Assembly (NCBI GenBank): GCA_002427885.1
Contig: DIZI01000022.1
Coordinates: 1-64,000 of the forward strand
From: Paludibacter sp. UBA6032
GTDB lineage: Bacteria; Bacteroidota; Bacteroidia; Bacteroidales; Paludibacteraceae
Reading direction: 5' to 3'
DNA: 64,000 nt
The notes under the pieces are model-generated. The model was not told where the DNA came from, ran no database searches, and saw only the letters and a list, made by a program, of their open reading frames with translations. Position 1 is the stretch's first letter. Each line of letters starts with the position of its first letter. Shown one piece after another: positions 18,971 through 27,299 of the stretch. The translations under genes were made by a program, and so were the position numbers.

Positions 18971-19162
18971 TTAATCATCTCTTACAGTGCGTACTAAACT
19001 TATACCCGAAACAAAGAAAATAAGTCCAAGAATGCAATATATAATAACCGCCTTGATATTGTGTGTCCCTCCGTTTGAATTTGCAAATAGTACAGCAGCA
19101 TAAATAAGGCCGGCTATTCCAAGTACAGTAAGTATTGATCCGAAAATTCTTTTGATATTCAT
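18971..19162 (-). CDS. Small two-helix membrane protein
   Basis: A 63-residue protein with two transmembrane helices (about 8-27 and 37-58) joined by a short loop SNGGTHNIKA, and a charged tail RTVRDD. No family name can be given with confidence. It sits between a lipoprotein gene and the cbpA-like gene with short gaps, so it is probably a member of that stress operon. Confidence 0.65.
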   Translation of the reverse strand: MNIKRIFGSILTVLGIAGLIYAAVLFANSNGGTHNIKAVIIYCILGLIFFVSGISLVRTVRDD

Positions 19163-19218
19163 AATTCTAATTGTTTGTTATTACAACACTCGTTTTTAGT
19201 CTGCTTTCCGGTATGAAT

Positions 19219-19632
19219 TTATTGAGGAATCATATGAAATTCCTTTTTATCAGTACCATCTATATAGTAATACCAAAATGAATTTTCTTCCAGTTTCAGA
19301 ATATACAACGTTTTGGAAGCCTGATTAGTTACACCTGTAATCTGAATTTCTGCATCCTTATTTTGAAATGTCCAGGTTGCGGTACCACCGAGAATTGCCC
19401 ACTGATATGAATAATTACCATCTTTCGTAAATGTTTCGGTATAATTGGCAACTAAAGAGGTGAAATCAACATCATTCAATTTATAATTATCCACTTTCCA
19501 AACACGCGAGAGACGATCCGTTTTTGATACCAGCGTGATTCCATTATTATCAGGATATTGACTACAACTCTGTGCCATTAAACCCATTAATGCCACCAAT
19601 AAAACAACAACTAAACTTTTTCCTATTTTCAT
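19219..19632 (-). CDS. Small lipoprotein, lipocalin-like / DUF5004-like
   Basis: A 137-residue protein with a lipoprotein signal peptide (hydrophobic core, then QSC at residue 23). The mature part has the order seen in Bacteroidota lipocalin-like proteins: 'RVWKVDNYKLNDVD', 'ETFTKDGNYSYQW', 'GTATWTFQNKDAEIQITG' and 'KTLYILKLEENSFWY'. It is the first gene after the regulon-type promoter at 19669-19733 and probably leads the operon that continues into cbpA and cbpM. Its function is unknown; such proteins are often induced by envelope stress. Confidence 0.7.
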   Translation of the reverse strand: MKIGKSLVVVLLVALMGLMAQSCSQYPDNNGITLVSKTDRLSRVWKVDNYKLNDVDFTSLVANYTETFTKDGNYSYQWAILGGTATWTFQNKDAEIQITGVTNQASKTLYILKLEENSFWYYYIDGTDKKEFHMIPQ

Positions 19633-19668
19633 CTTTTCGTTTTTTTATGTGATTAAATTATCACTATG

Positions 19669-19733
19669 CAAAGGTGAGGAAATTATTAATCGGACTTGTT
19701 ACACAATTTTGCAAAAAAGTTACATAATTCTGA
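19669..19733 (-). promoter_or_regulatory. Regulon-type promoter, site 1 (lipoprotein-cbpA operon)
   Basis: Read on the minus strand, a distal half-site ATTATGTAAC is followed 21 bp later by a proximal ATTGTGTAAC (GTT cores on the plus strand at 19719 and 19698). After 21 bp comes CACCTTTG (19669-19676), close to the Bacteroidota -7 consensus TAnnTTTG. The start codon lies about 40 bases further on. The same geometry is found at five other minus-strand genes in the window. Confidence 0.75.
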
Positions 19734-19734
19734 T

Positions 19735-19768
19735 AAAAAAGCCCTGCAACAATTCTGTTTCAGGGCTA
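19735..19768 (-). terminator. Intrinsic terminator of the first OYE gene
   Basis: On the minus strand an AGCCCTG arm pairs with CAGGGCT around a loop of about 14 bases and is followed by a run of six T. It lies 57 bases past the stop codon of the ene-reductase gene and directly upstream of the next promoter, so it separates two transcription units. Confidence 0.8.
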
Positions 19769-19825
19769 TAAATTCAGGTTTATATTGAACTCACAGGGTG
19801 ACATTGAGTCACCCTATGAGTCTGG

Positions 19826-20923
19826 TTAATCCTGATTCGCTTTGTAGATTGGATAATCGGTATATCCGATTTCGTTATCTGTATAAAACTCATTCATTTT
19901 CAAATTATTTGAAAGTGCTAAATCATTTTTCCACCGATCGACTAAATCAGGATTATTGATAAACGGACGGCCAAATGCAATCAAATCGGCTCTTCCGCTT
20001 TCAAGTTCCAGTTCTGCGCTTTCTTTGTCAAAACCACCCGAGAGAATCAATGTTTTTTTAAAGCAGGATCGGACTGTATTCACCAGTTCACCGGGAACAG
20101 GTGTAGCACCCATTGACGAATGATCAACCAAATGAATATAAAGAATTCCAAGTTTATTCAGTTCTTTTGCCAGATACGAGTAGGTTTCATCCATTTCCGG
20201 ATAATAAGCCATTCCGCCTGCCACTCCGTACGGAGAGAGACGAATACCTGTTTTTTCTTTTCCAATTGTTTGGGCTACAGCCGCAACAACTTCAAGAACA
20301 AACCGGCAACGATTTTCGATACTTCCTCCATATTTATCTGTCCGAATATTACTGATCGGTGATAAGAATTGTTCTAACAAATAACCATTGGCAGCATGAA
20401 GTTCCACACCATCAAATCCGGCATCCATGGCATGTTTAGCCGAAGCGACATATTCTGTCAGGGTAAGTAACAAATCATTATCGTCCATCTGTTTTGGAAC
20501 CGGGAAATCCTGCATTTTCTTTGAATCCGTCCACATTTGTCCGATTGCTTTCAGAGCCGATGGTGCAATAATCTGCGCTCCTTCGGGTAAATTGAGCGAA
20601 TGACTAATGCGTCCGGTGTGCATTATTTGCAGAAAGATCAGACCTTCGTCTTCATGTACTTCATACGTGGTTTTTTTCCAACCTTCTACCTGTTCCTTGC
20701 TAAAACAGCCCGGGATGCGTGAATATCCCAACCCGTTGGGTGATGGAGCTGTTCCTTCGGTAATGATTAATCCGGCTCCGGTTCGTTGACCATAATATTC
20801 GGCCATCAATTCATTCGGCACATTTCCCAACGCACGACTTCGTGTCATGGGTGCCATCACAATATGATTCTTTAATTTTAAATTTCCAAGTTTTGCCGGT
20901 AAAAATAATATATATTCTTTCAT
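19826..20923 (-). CDS. Old Yellow Enzyme family ene-reductase (paralogue 1)
   Basis: A 365-residue FMN-dependent TIM-barrel oxidoreductase of the NemA/alkene reductase group. Visible are the N-terminal 'LKNHIVMAPMTRSRA' FMN-binding strand, 'PNELMAEYYGQRTGAGLIITEGTAPSPNG' and the substrate-binding pair His176/Asn179 in 'HAANGYLLEQFLSP'. The FMN phosphate-binding end is 'LILSGGFDKESAELEL' and 'DLIAFGRPFINNPDL'. It should reduce activated double bonds of electrophiles with NAD(P)H. A close paralogue lies at 27300-28388. It has its own regulon-type promoter (21050-21113) and a terminator. Confidence 0.9.
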   Translation of the reverse strand: MKEYILFLPAKLGNLKLKNHIVMAPMTRSRALGNVPNELMAEYYGQRTGAGLIITEGTAPSPNGLGYSRIPGCFSKEQVEGWKKTTYEVHEDEGLIFLQIMHTGRISHSLNLPEGAQIIAPSALKAIGQMWTDSKKMQDFPVPKQMDDNDLLLTLTEYVASAKHAMDAGFDGVELHAANGYLLEQFLSPISNIRTDKYGGSIENRCRFVLEVVAAVAQTIGKEKTGIRLSPYGVAGGMAYYPEMDETYSYLAKELNKLGILYIHLVDHSSMGATPVPGELVNTVRSCFKKTLILSGGFDKESAELELESGRADLIAFGRPFINNPDLVDRWKNDLALSNNLKMNEFYTDNEIGYTDYPIYKANQD

Positions 20924-21049
20924 TTGATATTTTTTAATATAGTGTTGTAATCACAATAATAAGTCTGGAAATATATTGCTTTTATGCTAAATGTTGAACA
21001 GATTAAATACGTGGATTCATATTCCCAAAGAGTATACACTATATGGAAA

Positions 21050-21113
21050 CAAAAGTAAAGAATATAGTTCCTTTCAAGTTACATAAATCCGGATATAAGT
21101 TACATGATTCACA
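21050..21113 (-). promoter_or_regulatory. Regulon-type promoter, site 2 (OYE paralogue 1)
   Basis: On the minus strand, GTGAATCATGTAACT is followed by a second TTTATGTAAC half-site exactly 21 bp further on (plus-strand GTT cores at 21099 and 21078). After 20 bp comes TACTTTTG (21050-21057), a full match to TAnnTTTG. The leader to the start codon is about 126 bases long. Confidence 0.8.
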
Positions 21114-21145
21114 CCCTATAATTGTTTATTGAAACAGCTTAGAGT

Positions 21146-22249
21146 TTACTTAGTATCAAATTTAAAGCGTAACTTACTAAACCAACTCTTTGTTTTATTA
21201 TCATAATCGGATTTTCTTTTCCTGGTTACAACTTCACCTATCAGAAAACCGTAAGGTTTTAGCGATTCAATATGGTCGCATACAATTTTAAACATAGCAA
21301 TAAGTGGAATAGCCAGAAAGATTCCGGCAATTCCCCAGATTATTTCGCCAAGTACCAATGCCAGTATGGTTGTAAAGGCATTAATTTTTACCTGAGAACC
21401 TAAAATGATGGGACTTAATATCCATTCCTGAATAAATTGAATAATAATGTAAGTAGCAATTATACTTAACACAACAGGCATTCCCGCTCCCTGCACTACA
21501 GCTACTAATACGGTAAGTGTAGTGCCTGTCAGATTTCCAATGAACGGTACAATTTCTAACAATCCGCAGAGAATGGCAAAAAACAGTGCGTTCTTTACTC
21601 CTACAATGCTAAAACCGATACCATACATAATCCACAGACATATAATCATTTTAGTAAGTCCAAGCAGATATTGTTGCGATACCAGGGTAACACTGGATAA
21701 TACTTTACTCATTTCAGCTTGTTGAGAAGGTAGAAAGAGTTTCAGTATAAAACGCTTTATATGAATCCGAAAATATAAAAGAAGAAAGATGTAGGCTAAC
21801 ACCAAAATAAAATTGGTGAAAATAGATACAGCCGATCCTGCCACCATCTGCATAGTGCCGGTAATGGAAAGTTGTTCATTATTCAGCAACTCAGATTGTT
21901 TTTTTGCTGTAATTCCAAAATTGTAAAATATGTACTTTTGAATACTGTTCCCGATATCTTCAGCCTTTTGCGTCAGTAACGAAAAATCATTTGTCAATTG
22001 AGAAATTTGCCAACTAAGCAGTATAGCTATACCCGTAATAGTTAATAATAACACCAGCAGGCATATTAAAACTGCCAGAACCTTAGGTACCTTCTTTTTT
22101 TCCAACCATTTACAAAATGGCAAGAAAAGTGTTGCTAATATGCCTGCAATACACAGAGGAATCAAAAAGCTTTTAGCAAAAAATAATCCTGCAATAATCA
22201 GAAAAACCAAAAGTAGTTTTTTAATAATCGAAGACGACGTAACTATCAT
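21146..22249 (-). CDS. AI-2E family transporter (PerM/TqsA-like)
   Basis: A 367-residue inner-membrane protein with about eight transmembrane helices: a pair at the N-terminus, one near 60-85, one near 145-170, and four in the C-terminal half containing 'NLTGTTLTVLVAVVQG' and 'IILGSQVKINAFTTILALVLGEIIWGIAGIFLAIPLIA', the family signature region. Members export or exchange small molecules or ions; substrate cannot be told from sequence. Its ATG overlaps the stop of the CheB-like gene by four bases, so it is translationally coupled to the P-type ATPase/CheB operon. Confidence 0.85.
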   Translation of the reverse strand: MIVTSSSIIKKLLLVFLIIAGLFFAKSFLIPLCIAGILATLFLPFCKWLEKKKVPKVLAVLICLLVLLLTITGIAILLSWQISQLTNDFSLLTQKAEDIGNSIQKYIFYNFGITAKKQSELLNNEQLSITGTMQMVAGSAVSIFTNFILVLAYIFLLLYFRIHIKRFILKLFLPSQQAEMSKVLSSVTLVSQQYLLGLTKMIICLWIMYGIGFSIVGVKNALFFAILCGLLEIVPFIGNLTGTTLTVLVAVVQGAGMPVVLSIIATYIIIQFIQEWILSPIILGSQVKINAFTTILALVLGEIIWGIAGIFLAIPLIAMFKIVCDHIESLKPYGFLIGEVVTRKRKSDYDNKTKSWFSKLRFKFDTK

Positions 22250-22848
22250 TTTTCAGTTTTAATTGGTTTAGCATGTACAATCTCTACAATTTTCTTTGCA
22301 ATGTCTTCGGGCGAAAGAATAAAATCGATATATCCACTGTCAATTGCACTTTCAGGCATATCCGGCTGTTTTGCTGTTTCAGGTTTTTGAGCAATGGTAA
22401 TGCCGCCCGCTTCTTTTATACTGGACATGGCTGCGGCTCCATCACCATCATAGCCCGAAACAATGACTGCAATGAGTTTTCCTTCCCAGTTTTCGGCCAT
22501 CGAATGCATAAAAACCGTAATTACATCGGGCCATCCCCTGGGCTTTGAAATCGGTTTTAACCGAAACTCTCCATCCAGAACATGTAAATCGCGCTTTGAA
22601 GGAATAATAAATACATGATTCGGTTCTATGTCTAGTTTTTCGCTGATGAGTTCAACCGGCATTTGGGTGTAACGCGGTAGAATTTCATGAAGCGAGGTGA
22701 CTACTGTCCTCAAATGATTGACTATAACAATAGCAACGCCCATATCGGACGGTAAATGTTTTAGTAAACGAATGTAAGCATCCAAACCGCCAGCAGAACC
22801 ACCAACACAAACGACAGGAAAATTTTTAATATTGGGTTTTGTCTTCAT
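22246..22848 (-). CDS. Orphan CheB-type methylesterase domain protein
   Basis: A 200-residue protein made only of the CheB catalytic domain. The triad is visible as Ser18 (GGSAGG), His45 (VNHL) and Asp136 (SGYDGDGA). The N-terminal receiver domain of classical CheB is missing, and no cheR, receptor or cheA gene is in the window, so chemotaxis is unlikely. It starts inside the 3' end of the ATPase gene (23-base overlap) and its stop overlaps the transporter start. Similar stand-alone CheB proteins occur in stress gene clusters; the substrate is unknown. Confidence 0.85.
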   Translation of the reverse strand: MKTKPNIKNFPVVCVGGSAGGLDAYIRLLKHLPSDMGVAIVIVNHLRTVVTSLHEILPRYTQMPVELISEKLDIEPNHVFIIPSKRDLHVLDGEFRLKPISKPRGWPDVITVFMHSMAENWEGKLIAVIVSGYDGDGAAAMSSIKEAGGITIAQKPETAKQPDMPESAIDSGYIDFILSPEDIAKKIVEIVHAKPIKTEK

Positions 22849-25414
22849 AGCTAATAGTTATTTTTTTTAATCCAATCTGTTTATATATTTCAAACCAAAT
22901 GATTGTTGACATTCCTGCCAAAACACAAATAAGAATATTTACTATCGTAAGCTTCTCAAACTGGAACAATTCAAGGAAAAATGGAACATTTAATATGAGT
23001 GCCAAAAAGAAAACTGCACCACCAACCACCCATAAAACGGCTTTATTGGGTGTGACAATAATCTTAAATATATTATCAGTCCACGAACGATTAGTAAGAA
23101 TAACGGCGATATTGGAGATAATCAGGGTGGTAAATGCCATAGCCCGAACCTGATTAGCTTCGAACGATAAATACAAACCACCCAAATAAACCGCCAACGT
23201 AATTAACAAAATGCCAACACCTTGCAAACAGCTAAAAATTATTTTTTTAGCTCCAAAAAACGGTTCATCCAACTTCTTTGGAGGTCGGCTCATTACGTTT
23301 GCTTCTTCTTTTTCTGCTTCGAAAATAATGGAACAAGCAGGGTCAATAATTAATTCCATAAAGACAATATGAACCGGCCAAAGTATGATGGGAAGCTGAG
23401 CAATTAGTATTGGAATCAGCGATAATCCGGCAATTGGAACGTGGATGGCAAAGATGTATCCGAACGATTTCTGAAGGTTATCGAAAATTCGTCGTCCCAT
23501 TCGGATGGCAGCTACAATGGACGAAAAATTATCGTCCATCAATACCAACGATGAAGCTTCGCGTGCTACATCGGTTCCCTTTTGTCCCATAGCAATGCCA
23601 ATATTGGCCGATTTTAATGCAGGAGCATCGTTTACACCATCGCCGGTCATCGCCACAATCTCTCCATTTCGTTTCAATGCTTCTACAATCTTTAGCTTTT
23701 GCTCCGGAACAACACGGGCAAAAACATTGATATCTTTAATTTTCCGACGTAATTCGACGTCCGATATGGCATGCAATTCAGCTCCGGTCATGCATATTTC
23801 GGGATTTTCCAACCCTATCTCCAGCGCAATATGTTTGGCTGTTACCGGATAGTCGCCGGTAATCATTATCACCCGTATTCCGGCTTTATGACATTCACTC
23901 ACCGCTTTTTTCACATTACTGCGAATGGGATCTGAAAGGCCAATTAATCCAATGAAATCAAATTTAAAATCGTGCTGAATGTCAGGTAAACCTTTTGTAT
24001 TGATTTTTGCCTTTGCCACGCCAAGCACGCGTAACCCTTTTGAAGCTAATTCTTCAACTGCTTCCGACAATCTTTTCTTTTCTTTCGGATCCAAATGGCA
24101 TAGCTCAAAAATGGCTTCGGGTGCTCCTTTAGTTGCAATAACTTTAGCCTGCGTACTTTTCTCAGAAAATACCCGCGACATTGCCAACAATTCTTTCGAA
24201 AGTGGATATTCCTTAATCATGTCCCAACTTTTATGGATATGTTCGGTTCCTTTCAATTGCATACTGCCCATTTCAGTAATGGCTTTTTCCATGGCATCAA
24301 AGGGATTCAGTTGACTGGACAAAATACCAAACTCCATAATTTCATGGAAATCTTCATGCAGCAACTTTCCCTTTTCAATTTCAGAAAAATCTTTTCCGTT
24401 GTAAAGTTGTGCAACCGTCATTTTATTCTCGGTAAGCGTACCGGTTTTATCGGTACAGAGCACGGTGGCCGACCCAAGTGTTTCGATGGCTGACGGATTG
24501 CGTGTCAGCACTTTCTTTTTGGACATACGCCAGGCTCCCAGCGCCATAAAAACGGTTAGAATGACCGGGAATTCTTCAGGTAAAACAGCCATTGCCAGTG
24601 TTATTCCGGCCAAAAATCCATTTATCAGATTTCCGCGGGTTAGCGTGAAACCAATAACCACCAACACACAAAGTATCGCAGCAATAAGGGTCACCCGTTT
24701 CACTAACGTACCCATTTCCTTTTTAAGTCGGGTTGGTTCTTCTTTTACATCTCCTAATGCTTTGCCAATCTTACCTATTTCTGTATTTACACCAATACTT
24801 GTCACTCGTGCAATTCCGTTTCCCTGTACAATCATAGTACCGGAAAACACAAAGGGTAAATCGTCACCACCGGGTTGTGTAATCTCCAGTTTTTCGTCCC
24901 AATCACTTTTACGAACCGAAACCGATTCACCCGTAAGCAATGATTCATCAGCCAGTAAATTGACCGATTGAATAACGGTTGCATCAGCCGGAACACGGTC
25001 ACCTTCCTGCAAAATGATTAAATCCTCTGTTACCACTTCCACGCCGGCAATACGTGTTTCAACACCATCACGAATTACCAATGCTCGTGGACTGGCCATA
25101 TCTTTGAGCGCATCGAGAGCTTTTTCGGTTTTCTTTTCCTGAAAAAATTCAATTCCCATAATGACGAAAACAAAACAAAGCAGCATGATGCCTTCCTGCA
25201 AATCTCCCAACACCAGATACAAACTACCGCAAGCCACCAAAAGGATAAACATCGGTTCTTTGATAACCCCCATGGCAATTGAAAAGAAATTTTTGGGTTT
25301 GGAAGATGGTAACATATTTAATCCTTCCGAGGCAATCTTTTCAGCTGCCTGAGCAGAGGTTAACCCTGTAAATTTCTCAGGAATAATGATCGTGTTTGTT
25401 TTTTCTTTTTTCAT
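22826..25414 (-). CDS. Cation-transporting P-type ATPase
   Basis: An 862-residue P2-type ATPase. It has an N-terminal cation ATPase domain ('GLTSAQAAEKIASEGLNMLP'), an actuator motif LLTGES, the phosphorylation site DKTGTLT with Asp322, a nucleotide-binding 'KGAPEAIF', the hinge 'TGDGVNDAPAL', and about ten transmembrane helices. The ion-site helix M4 carries PEEFP, not the PEGLP of calcium pumps, a variant common in a bacterial subgroup of unclear ion specificity. It is the first gene of a three-gene overlapping operon with CheB-like and AI-2E transporter genes, placed 104 bases after the YihY gene. Confidence 0.88.
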   Translation of the reverse strand: MKKEKTNTIIIPEKFTGLTSAQAAEKIASEGLNMLPSSKPKNFFSIAMGVIKEPMFILLVACGSLYLVLGDLQEGIMLLCFVFVIMGIEFFQEKKTEKALDALKDMASPRALVIRDGVETRIAGVEVVTEDLIILQEGDRVPADATVIQSVNLLADESLLTGESVSVRKSDWDEKLEITQPGGDDLPFVFSGTMIVQGNGIARVTSIGVNTEIGKIGKALGDVKEEPTRLKKEMGTLVKRVTLIAAILCVLVVIGFTLTRGNLINGFLAGITLAMAVLPEEFPVILTVFMALGAWRMSKKKVLTRNPSAIETLGSATVLCTDKTGTLTENKMTVAQLYNGKDFSEIEKGKLLHEDFHEIMEFGILSSQLNPFDAMEKAITEMGSMQLKGTEHIHKSWDMIKEYPLSKELLAMSRVFSEKSTQAKVIATKGAPEAIFELCHLDPKEKKRLSEAVEELASKGLRVLGVAKAKINTKGLPDIQHDFKFDFIGLIGLSDPIRSNVKKAVSECHKAGIRVIMITGDYPVTAKHIALEIGLENPEICMTGAELHAISDVELRRKIKDINVFARVVPEQKLKIVEALKRNGEIVAMTGDGVNDAPALKSANIGIAMGQKGTDVAREASSLVLMDDNFSSIVAAIRMGRRIFDNLQKSFGYIFAIHVPIAGLSLIPILIAQLPIILWPVHIVFMELIIDPACSIIFEAEKEEANVMSRPPKKLDEPFFGAKKIIFSCLQGVGILLITLAVYLGGLYLSFEANQVRAMAFTTLIISNIAVILTNRSWTDNIFKIIVTPNKAVLWVVGGAVFFLALILNVPFFLELFQFEKLTIVNILICVLAGMSTIIWFEIYKQIGLKKITISYEDKTQY

Positions 25415-25440
25415 TGTGGATAGACCCCAAACCCCCTATC

Positions 25441-25453
25441 CCGATAGCTATCG
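25441..25453. repeat. Dispersed palindrome copy (degenerate right end)
   Basis: CCGATAGCTATCG lies in the gap between the YihY and P-type ATPase genes, enclosed by CCCC- and GGGG-rich flanks that could fold with it into a hairpin. The right flank has TGG where the perfect copies have GGG. Confidence 0.7.
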
Positions 25454-25518
25454 TGGAGGGGCTTTAAGAATTACATTTTAGTATTGATTTGTTTTAATAA
25501 GTTTCAAATAATGAGTCT

Positions 25519-26418
25519 TTAAGCCCCCTTTTTGGGATTGGATGTTACTTCCACTTTGGCAATTTCAGTTGGGGCAACTTTGCCCGAAAACATTTTGGCA
25601 TAGGCATGGGTAAACTCGGCACCAAAAAGGACAATGATGGAAGAGTAGTTCACCCAAAGCATGATAAGTATGATGGAACCTGCCGCACCATAACCGGTAG
25701 CGGGATTTGCTTTGCCAAAATATAAACTCAACACAAATTTCCCGATTTCAAATAAAAGAGCGGTGACAAATGCTCCTATCCAGACATGCTTCCATTTGAT
25801 TTTAGCATCGGGTAAAAATTTAAACATAAGTGCAAACAATACAGCCAGAATAGACAATGACAATCCAATATTCAGTACTTGCAAAACCAACAAAAACGAA
25901 TCGGAGAAATAATGCGTCAGCCAGGTTCCAAAAGCAGCAATCATTGCTGAAATAATTAACGATACTATGAGTAAAAACGCAATGGAAACGATTAACCCAA
26001 ATGAGAATAAGCGCACCCGCACAATTTGCCAGATTCCTGATTTGGTGGTGTCCAACTTAACTTCCCACACTGAATTTAATGCCATTTGAAATTCGGCAAA
26101 TACACCTGTTGCCCCGATTATAATAGTAATTATGGCAATTATTGTTGCCACAACAGAATTCCGAAGTCGACTGGCTTGCACAATCATATCCTGAATTTGC
26201 CTGGCAGTATCGGCTCCCATAGTGGAAGTAAATTGTTCTGCCACCTGATTATTCACAGCTTCTTTACCAAAGAAATATCCCGCAAGGCTAATGATGACCA
26301 CCAGTAATCCCGGCAATGAAAAAATGGCATAATAAGCTATAATCGAGCTTTCGCGAAACGGATCTTTCACGTACCAGTTTTTAGATGCATTTTTTAAAAC
26401 GGTAAATACTTTCCTCAT
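25519..26418 (-). CDS. YihY/BrkB family membrane protein
   Basis: About 299 residues from the chosen ATG (MRKVFTVLKN). Six transmembrane helices are evident, with family phrases 'SSIIAYYAIFSLPGLLVVIISLAGYFFG', 'IIGATGVFAEFQMALNSVW' and 'GSIILIMLWVNYSSIIVLFGAEFTHAYA'. A further 14 codons extend upstream but form an odd hydrophobic stretch ahead of the usual N-terminus, so I chose the internal start. The family has been linked with virulence and with RNase BN by early misannotation; its true role is unclear. It lies in the stress block directly upstream of the ATPase operon. Confidence 0.82.
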   Translation of the reverse strand: MRKVFTVLKNASKNWYVKDPFRESSIIAYYAIFSLPGLLVVIISLAGYFFGKEAVNNQVAEQFTSTMGADTARQIQDMIVQASRLRNSVVATIIAIITIIIGATGVFAEFQMALNSVWEVKLDTTKSGIWQIVRVRLFSFGLIVSIAFLLIVSLIISAMIAAFGTWLTHYFSDSFLLVLQVLNIGLSLSILAVLFALMFKFLPDAKIKWKHVWIGAFVTALLFEIGKFVLSLYFGKANPATGYGAAGSIILIMLWVNYSSIIVLFGAEFTHAYAKMFSGKVAPTEIAKVEVTSNPKKGA

Positions 26419-26545
26419 ATAAAATGTTATTGTGCAACTGAATGCAATTAAAACTATCAACTCTCATGTAACAAAACAACTCCTGGAACTAAATTACTAC
26501 AGTCTCGTTTTGTTTCATTTAATTTTCAGATTGGTATTTTCTCCA

Positions 26546-26606
26546 CGATAGCTATCGGGACTGTATTGCTAAACTATCGACTATAAACTATCGCCTATAA
26601 ACTACT
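26546..26606. repeat. Palindrome copy plus short ACTATAAACTATC-type repeat
   Basis: A partial copy of the dispersed palindrome (CGATAGCTATCGGGA) is followed by three imperfect units of an ACTATAAACTA phrase, the same phrase that forms the array at 17918-18034. It fills the space between the universal stress protein stop and the YihY gene. Confidence 0.65.
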
Positions 26607-26615
26607 GACTAATCA

Positions 26616-27071
26616 TCAATCTCTTTTTTTTGTCGGAACAATAAACAGGGGAATCGTTGTTTGTTTCATAACCCGTTCAGTAACACTCCCTAATACTATG
26701 TTTTCGAGCCACCTTTTACTAAGTGAGCCCATTACAATTGTATCAATATCCAACTCTTTAGCCGTTTCAATTATACAATCGGCAAAATCACCTTCTTTTA
26801 CCACTGTCTGAATTGTCTCATTGCCTAAGAGAAGTTTTATCTCATCAAGGAATTGTTGAGATTTATCTTTCAGTTCAACCTCAGTATCCGATTGCAAAGG
26901 TCCCATATTTAGGTATGACAATGAATAGGCCACCAAATCTTCAACAACATGCACTAAAAAAACTTCTGCACCCATCGATTCAGCCATTTGATATCCAACT
27001 TCGGCCACCTTTTTTGCAGTTGGATCTTCATCCAAGGCTATTAATACTTTCTTCATTTTTGTTGTTATCAT
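26616..27071 (-). CDS. Universal stress protein, UspA family
   Basis: About 151 residues from the ATG chosen (MITTKMKKVLIALD). The frame is open for 60 more codons, but these have no family resemblance and would include the promoter, so the shorter form is preferred. A single Usp domain has 'KVLIALDEDPTAKKVAEVGYQMAE', 'VFLVHVVED', 'DIDTIVMGS' and the nucleotide-binding loop 'GSLSKRWLENIVLGSVTERV'. A regulon-type promoter lies 93-157 bases upstream. It opens the block that continues with YihY, the ATPase, CheB and AI-2E genes, though the 197-base gap may hold another promoter. Confidence 0.88.
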   Translation of the reverse strand: MITTKMKKVLIALDEDPTAKKVAEVGYQMAESMGAEVFLVHVVEDLVAYSLSYLNMGPLQSDTEVELKDKSQQFLDEIKLLLGNETIQTVVKEGDFADCIIETAKELDIDTIVMGSLSKRWLENIVLGSVTERVMKQTTIPLFIVPTKKRD

Positions 27072-27163
27072 AATCGTTGAATGTTTAATTATCAAATGAT
27101 TGATATTTTGCGGAATAAATATTACACAAGCCTTCTTCAAAAAAAAATCGTCACAAGCAAGGA

Positions 27164-27228
27164 CAAAGTTCAATACTTTCAGCCTTATTTTTGTTACATA
27201 ATTTTTAAAAAGAGTTACATAATTCACA
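27164..27228 (-). promoter_or_regulatory. Regulon-type promoter, site 3 (universal stress protein)
   Basis: On the minus strand, TGTGAATTATGTAACT is followed by a second AATTATGTAAC exactly 21 bp on (plus-strand GTT cores at 27214 and 27193). This is the best match between half-sites in the window. After 21 bp comes GAACTTTG (27164-27171), which keeps the TTTG of the -7 box. The Usp start codon chosen lies about 93 bases downstream. Confidence 0.8.
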
Positions 27229-27253
27229 GCATAAATAGAGGTAAGACGCAAGA

Positions 27254-27290
27254 ACCTCTTACCTCTTACCTCTTACCTCTTGTCTCTTGT
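27254..27290. repeat. 7-bp microsatellite after OYE paralogue 2
   Basis: Four exact units of ACCTCTT are followed by two decayed ones (GTCTCTT, GTCCTT), immediately after the stop of the second ene-reductase gene and before the Usp promoter on the minus strand. Confidence 0.8.
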
Positions 27291-27299
27291 CCTTGTTAT

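Noticed and set aside
24465..24971. 168-residue frame antisense to the P-type ATPase gene
   Set aside because: It is a shadow of a well-supported gene with full motif content on the other strand; the composition is Ser/Thr-rich as expected of such shadows.
27072..27251. 60-residue N-terminal extension of the universal stress protein
   Set aside because: The extension has no family similarity and covers the regulon-type promoter, so the ATG at 27071 is preferred.
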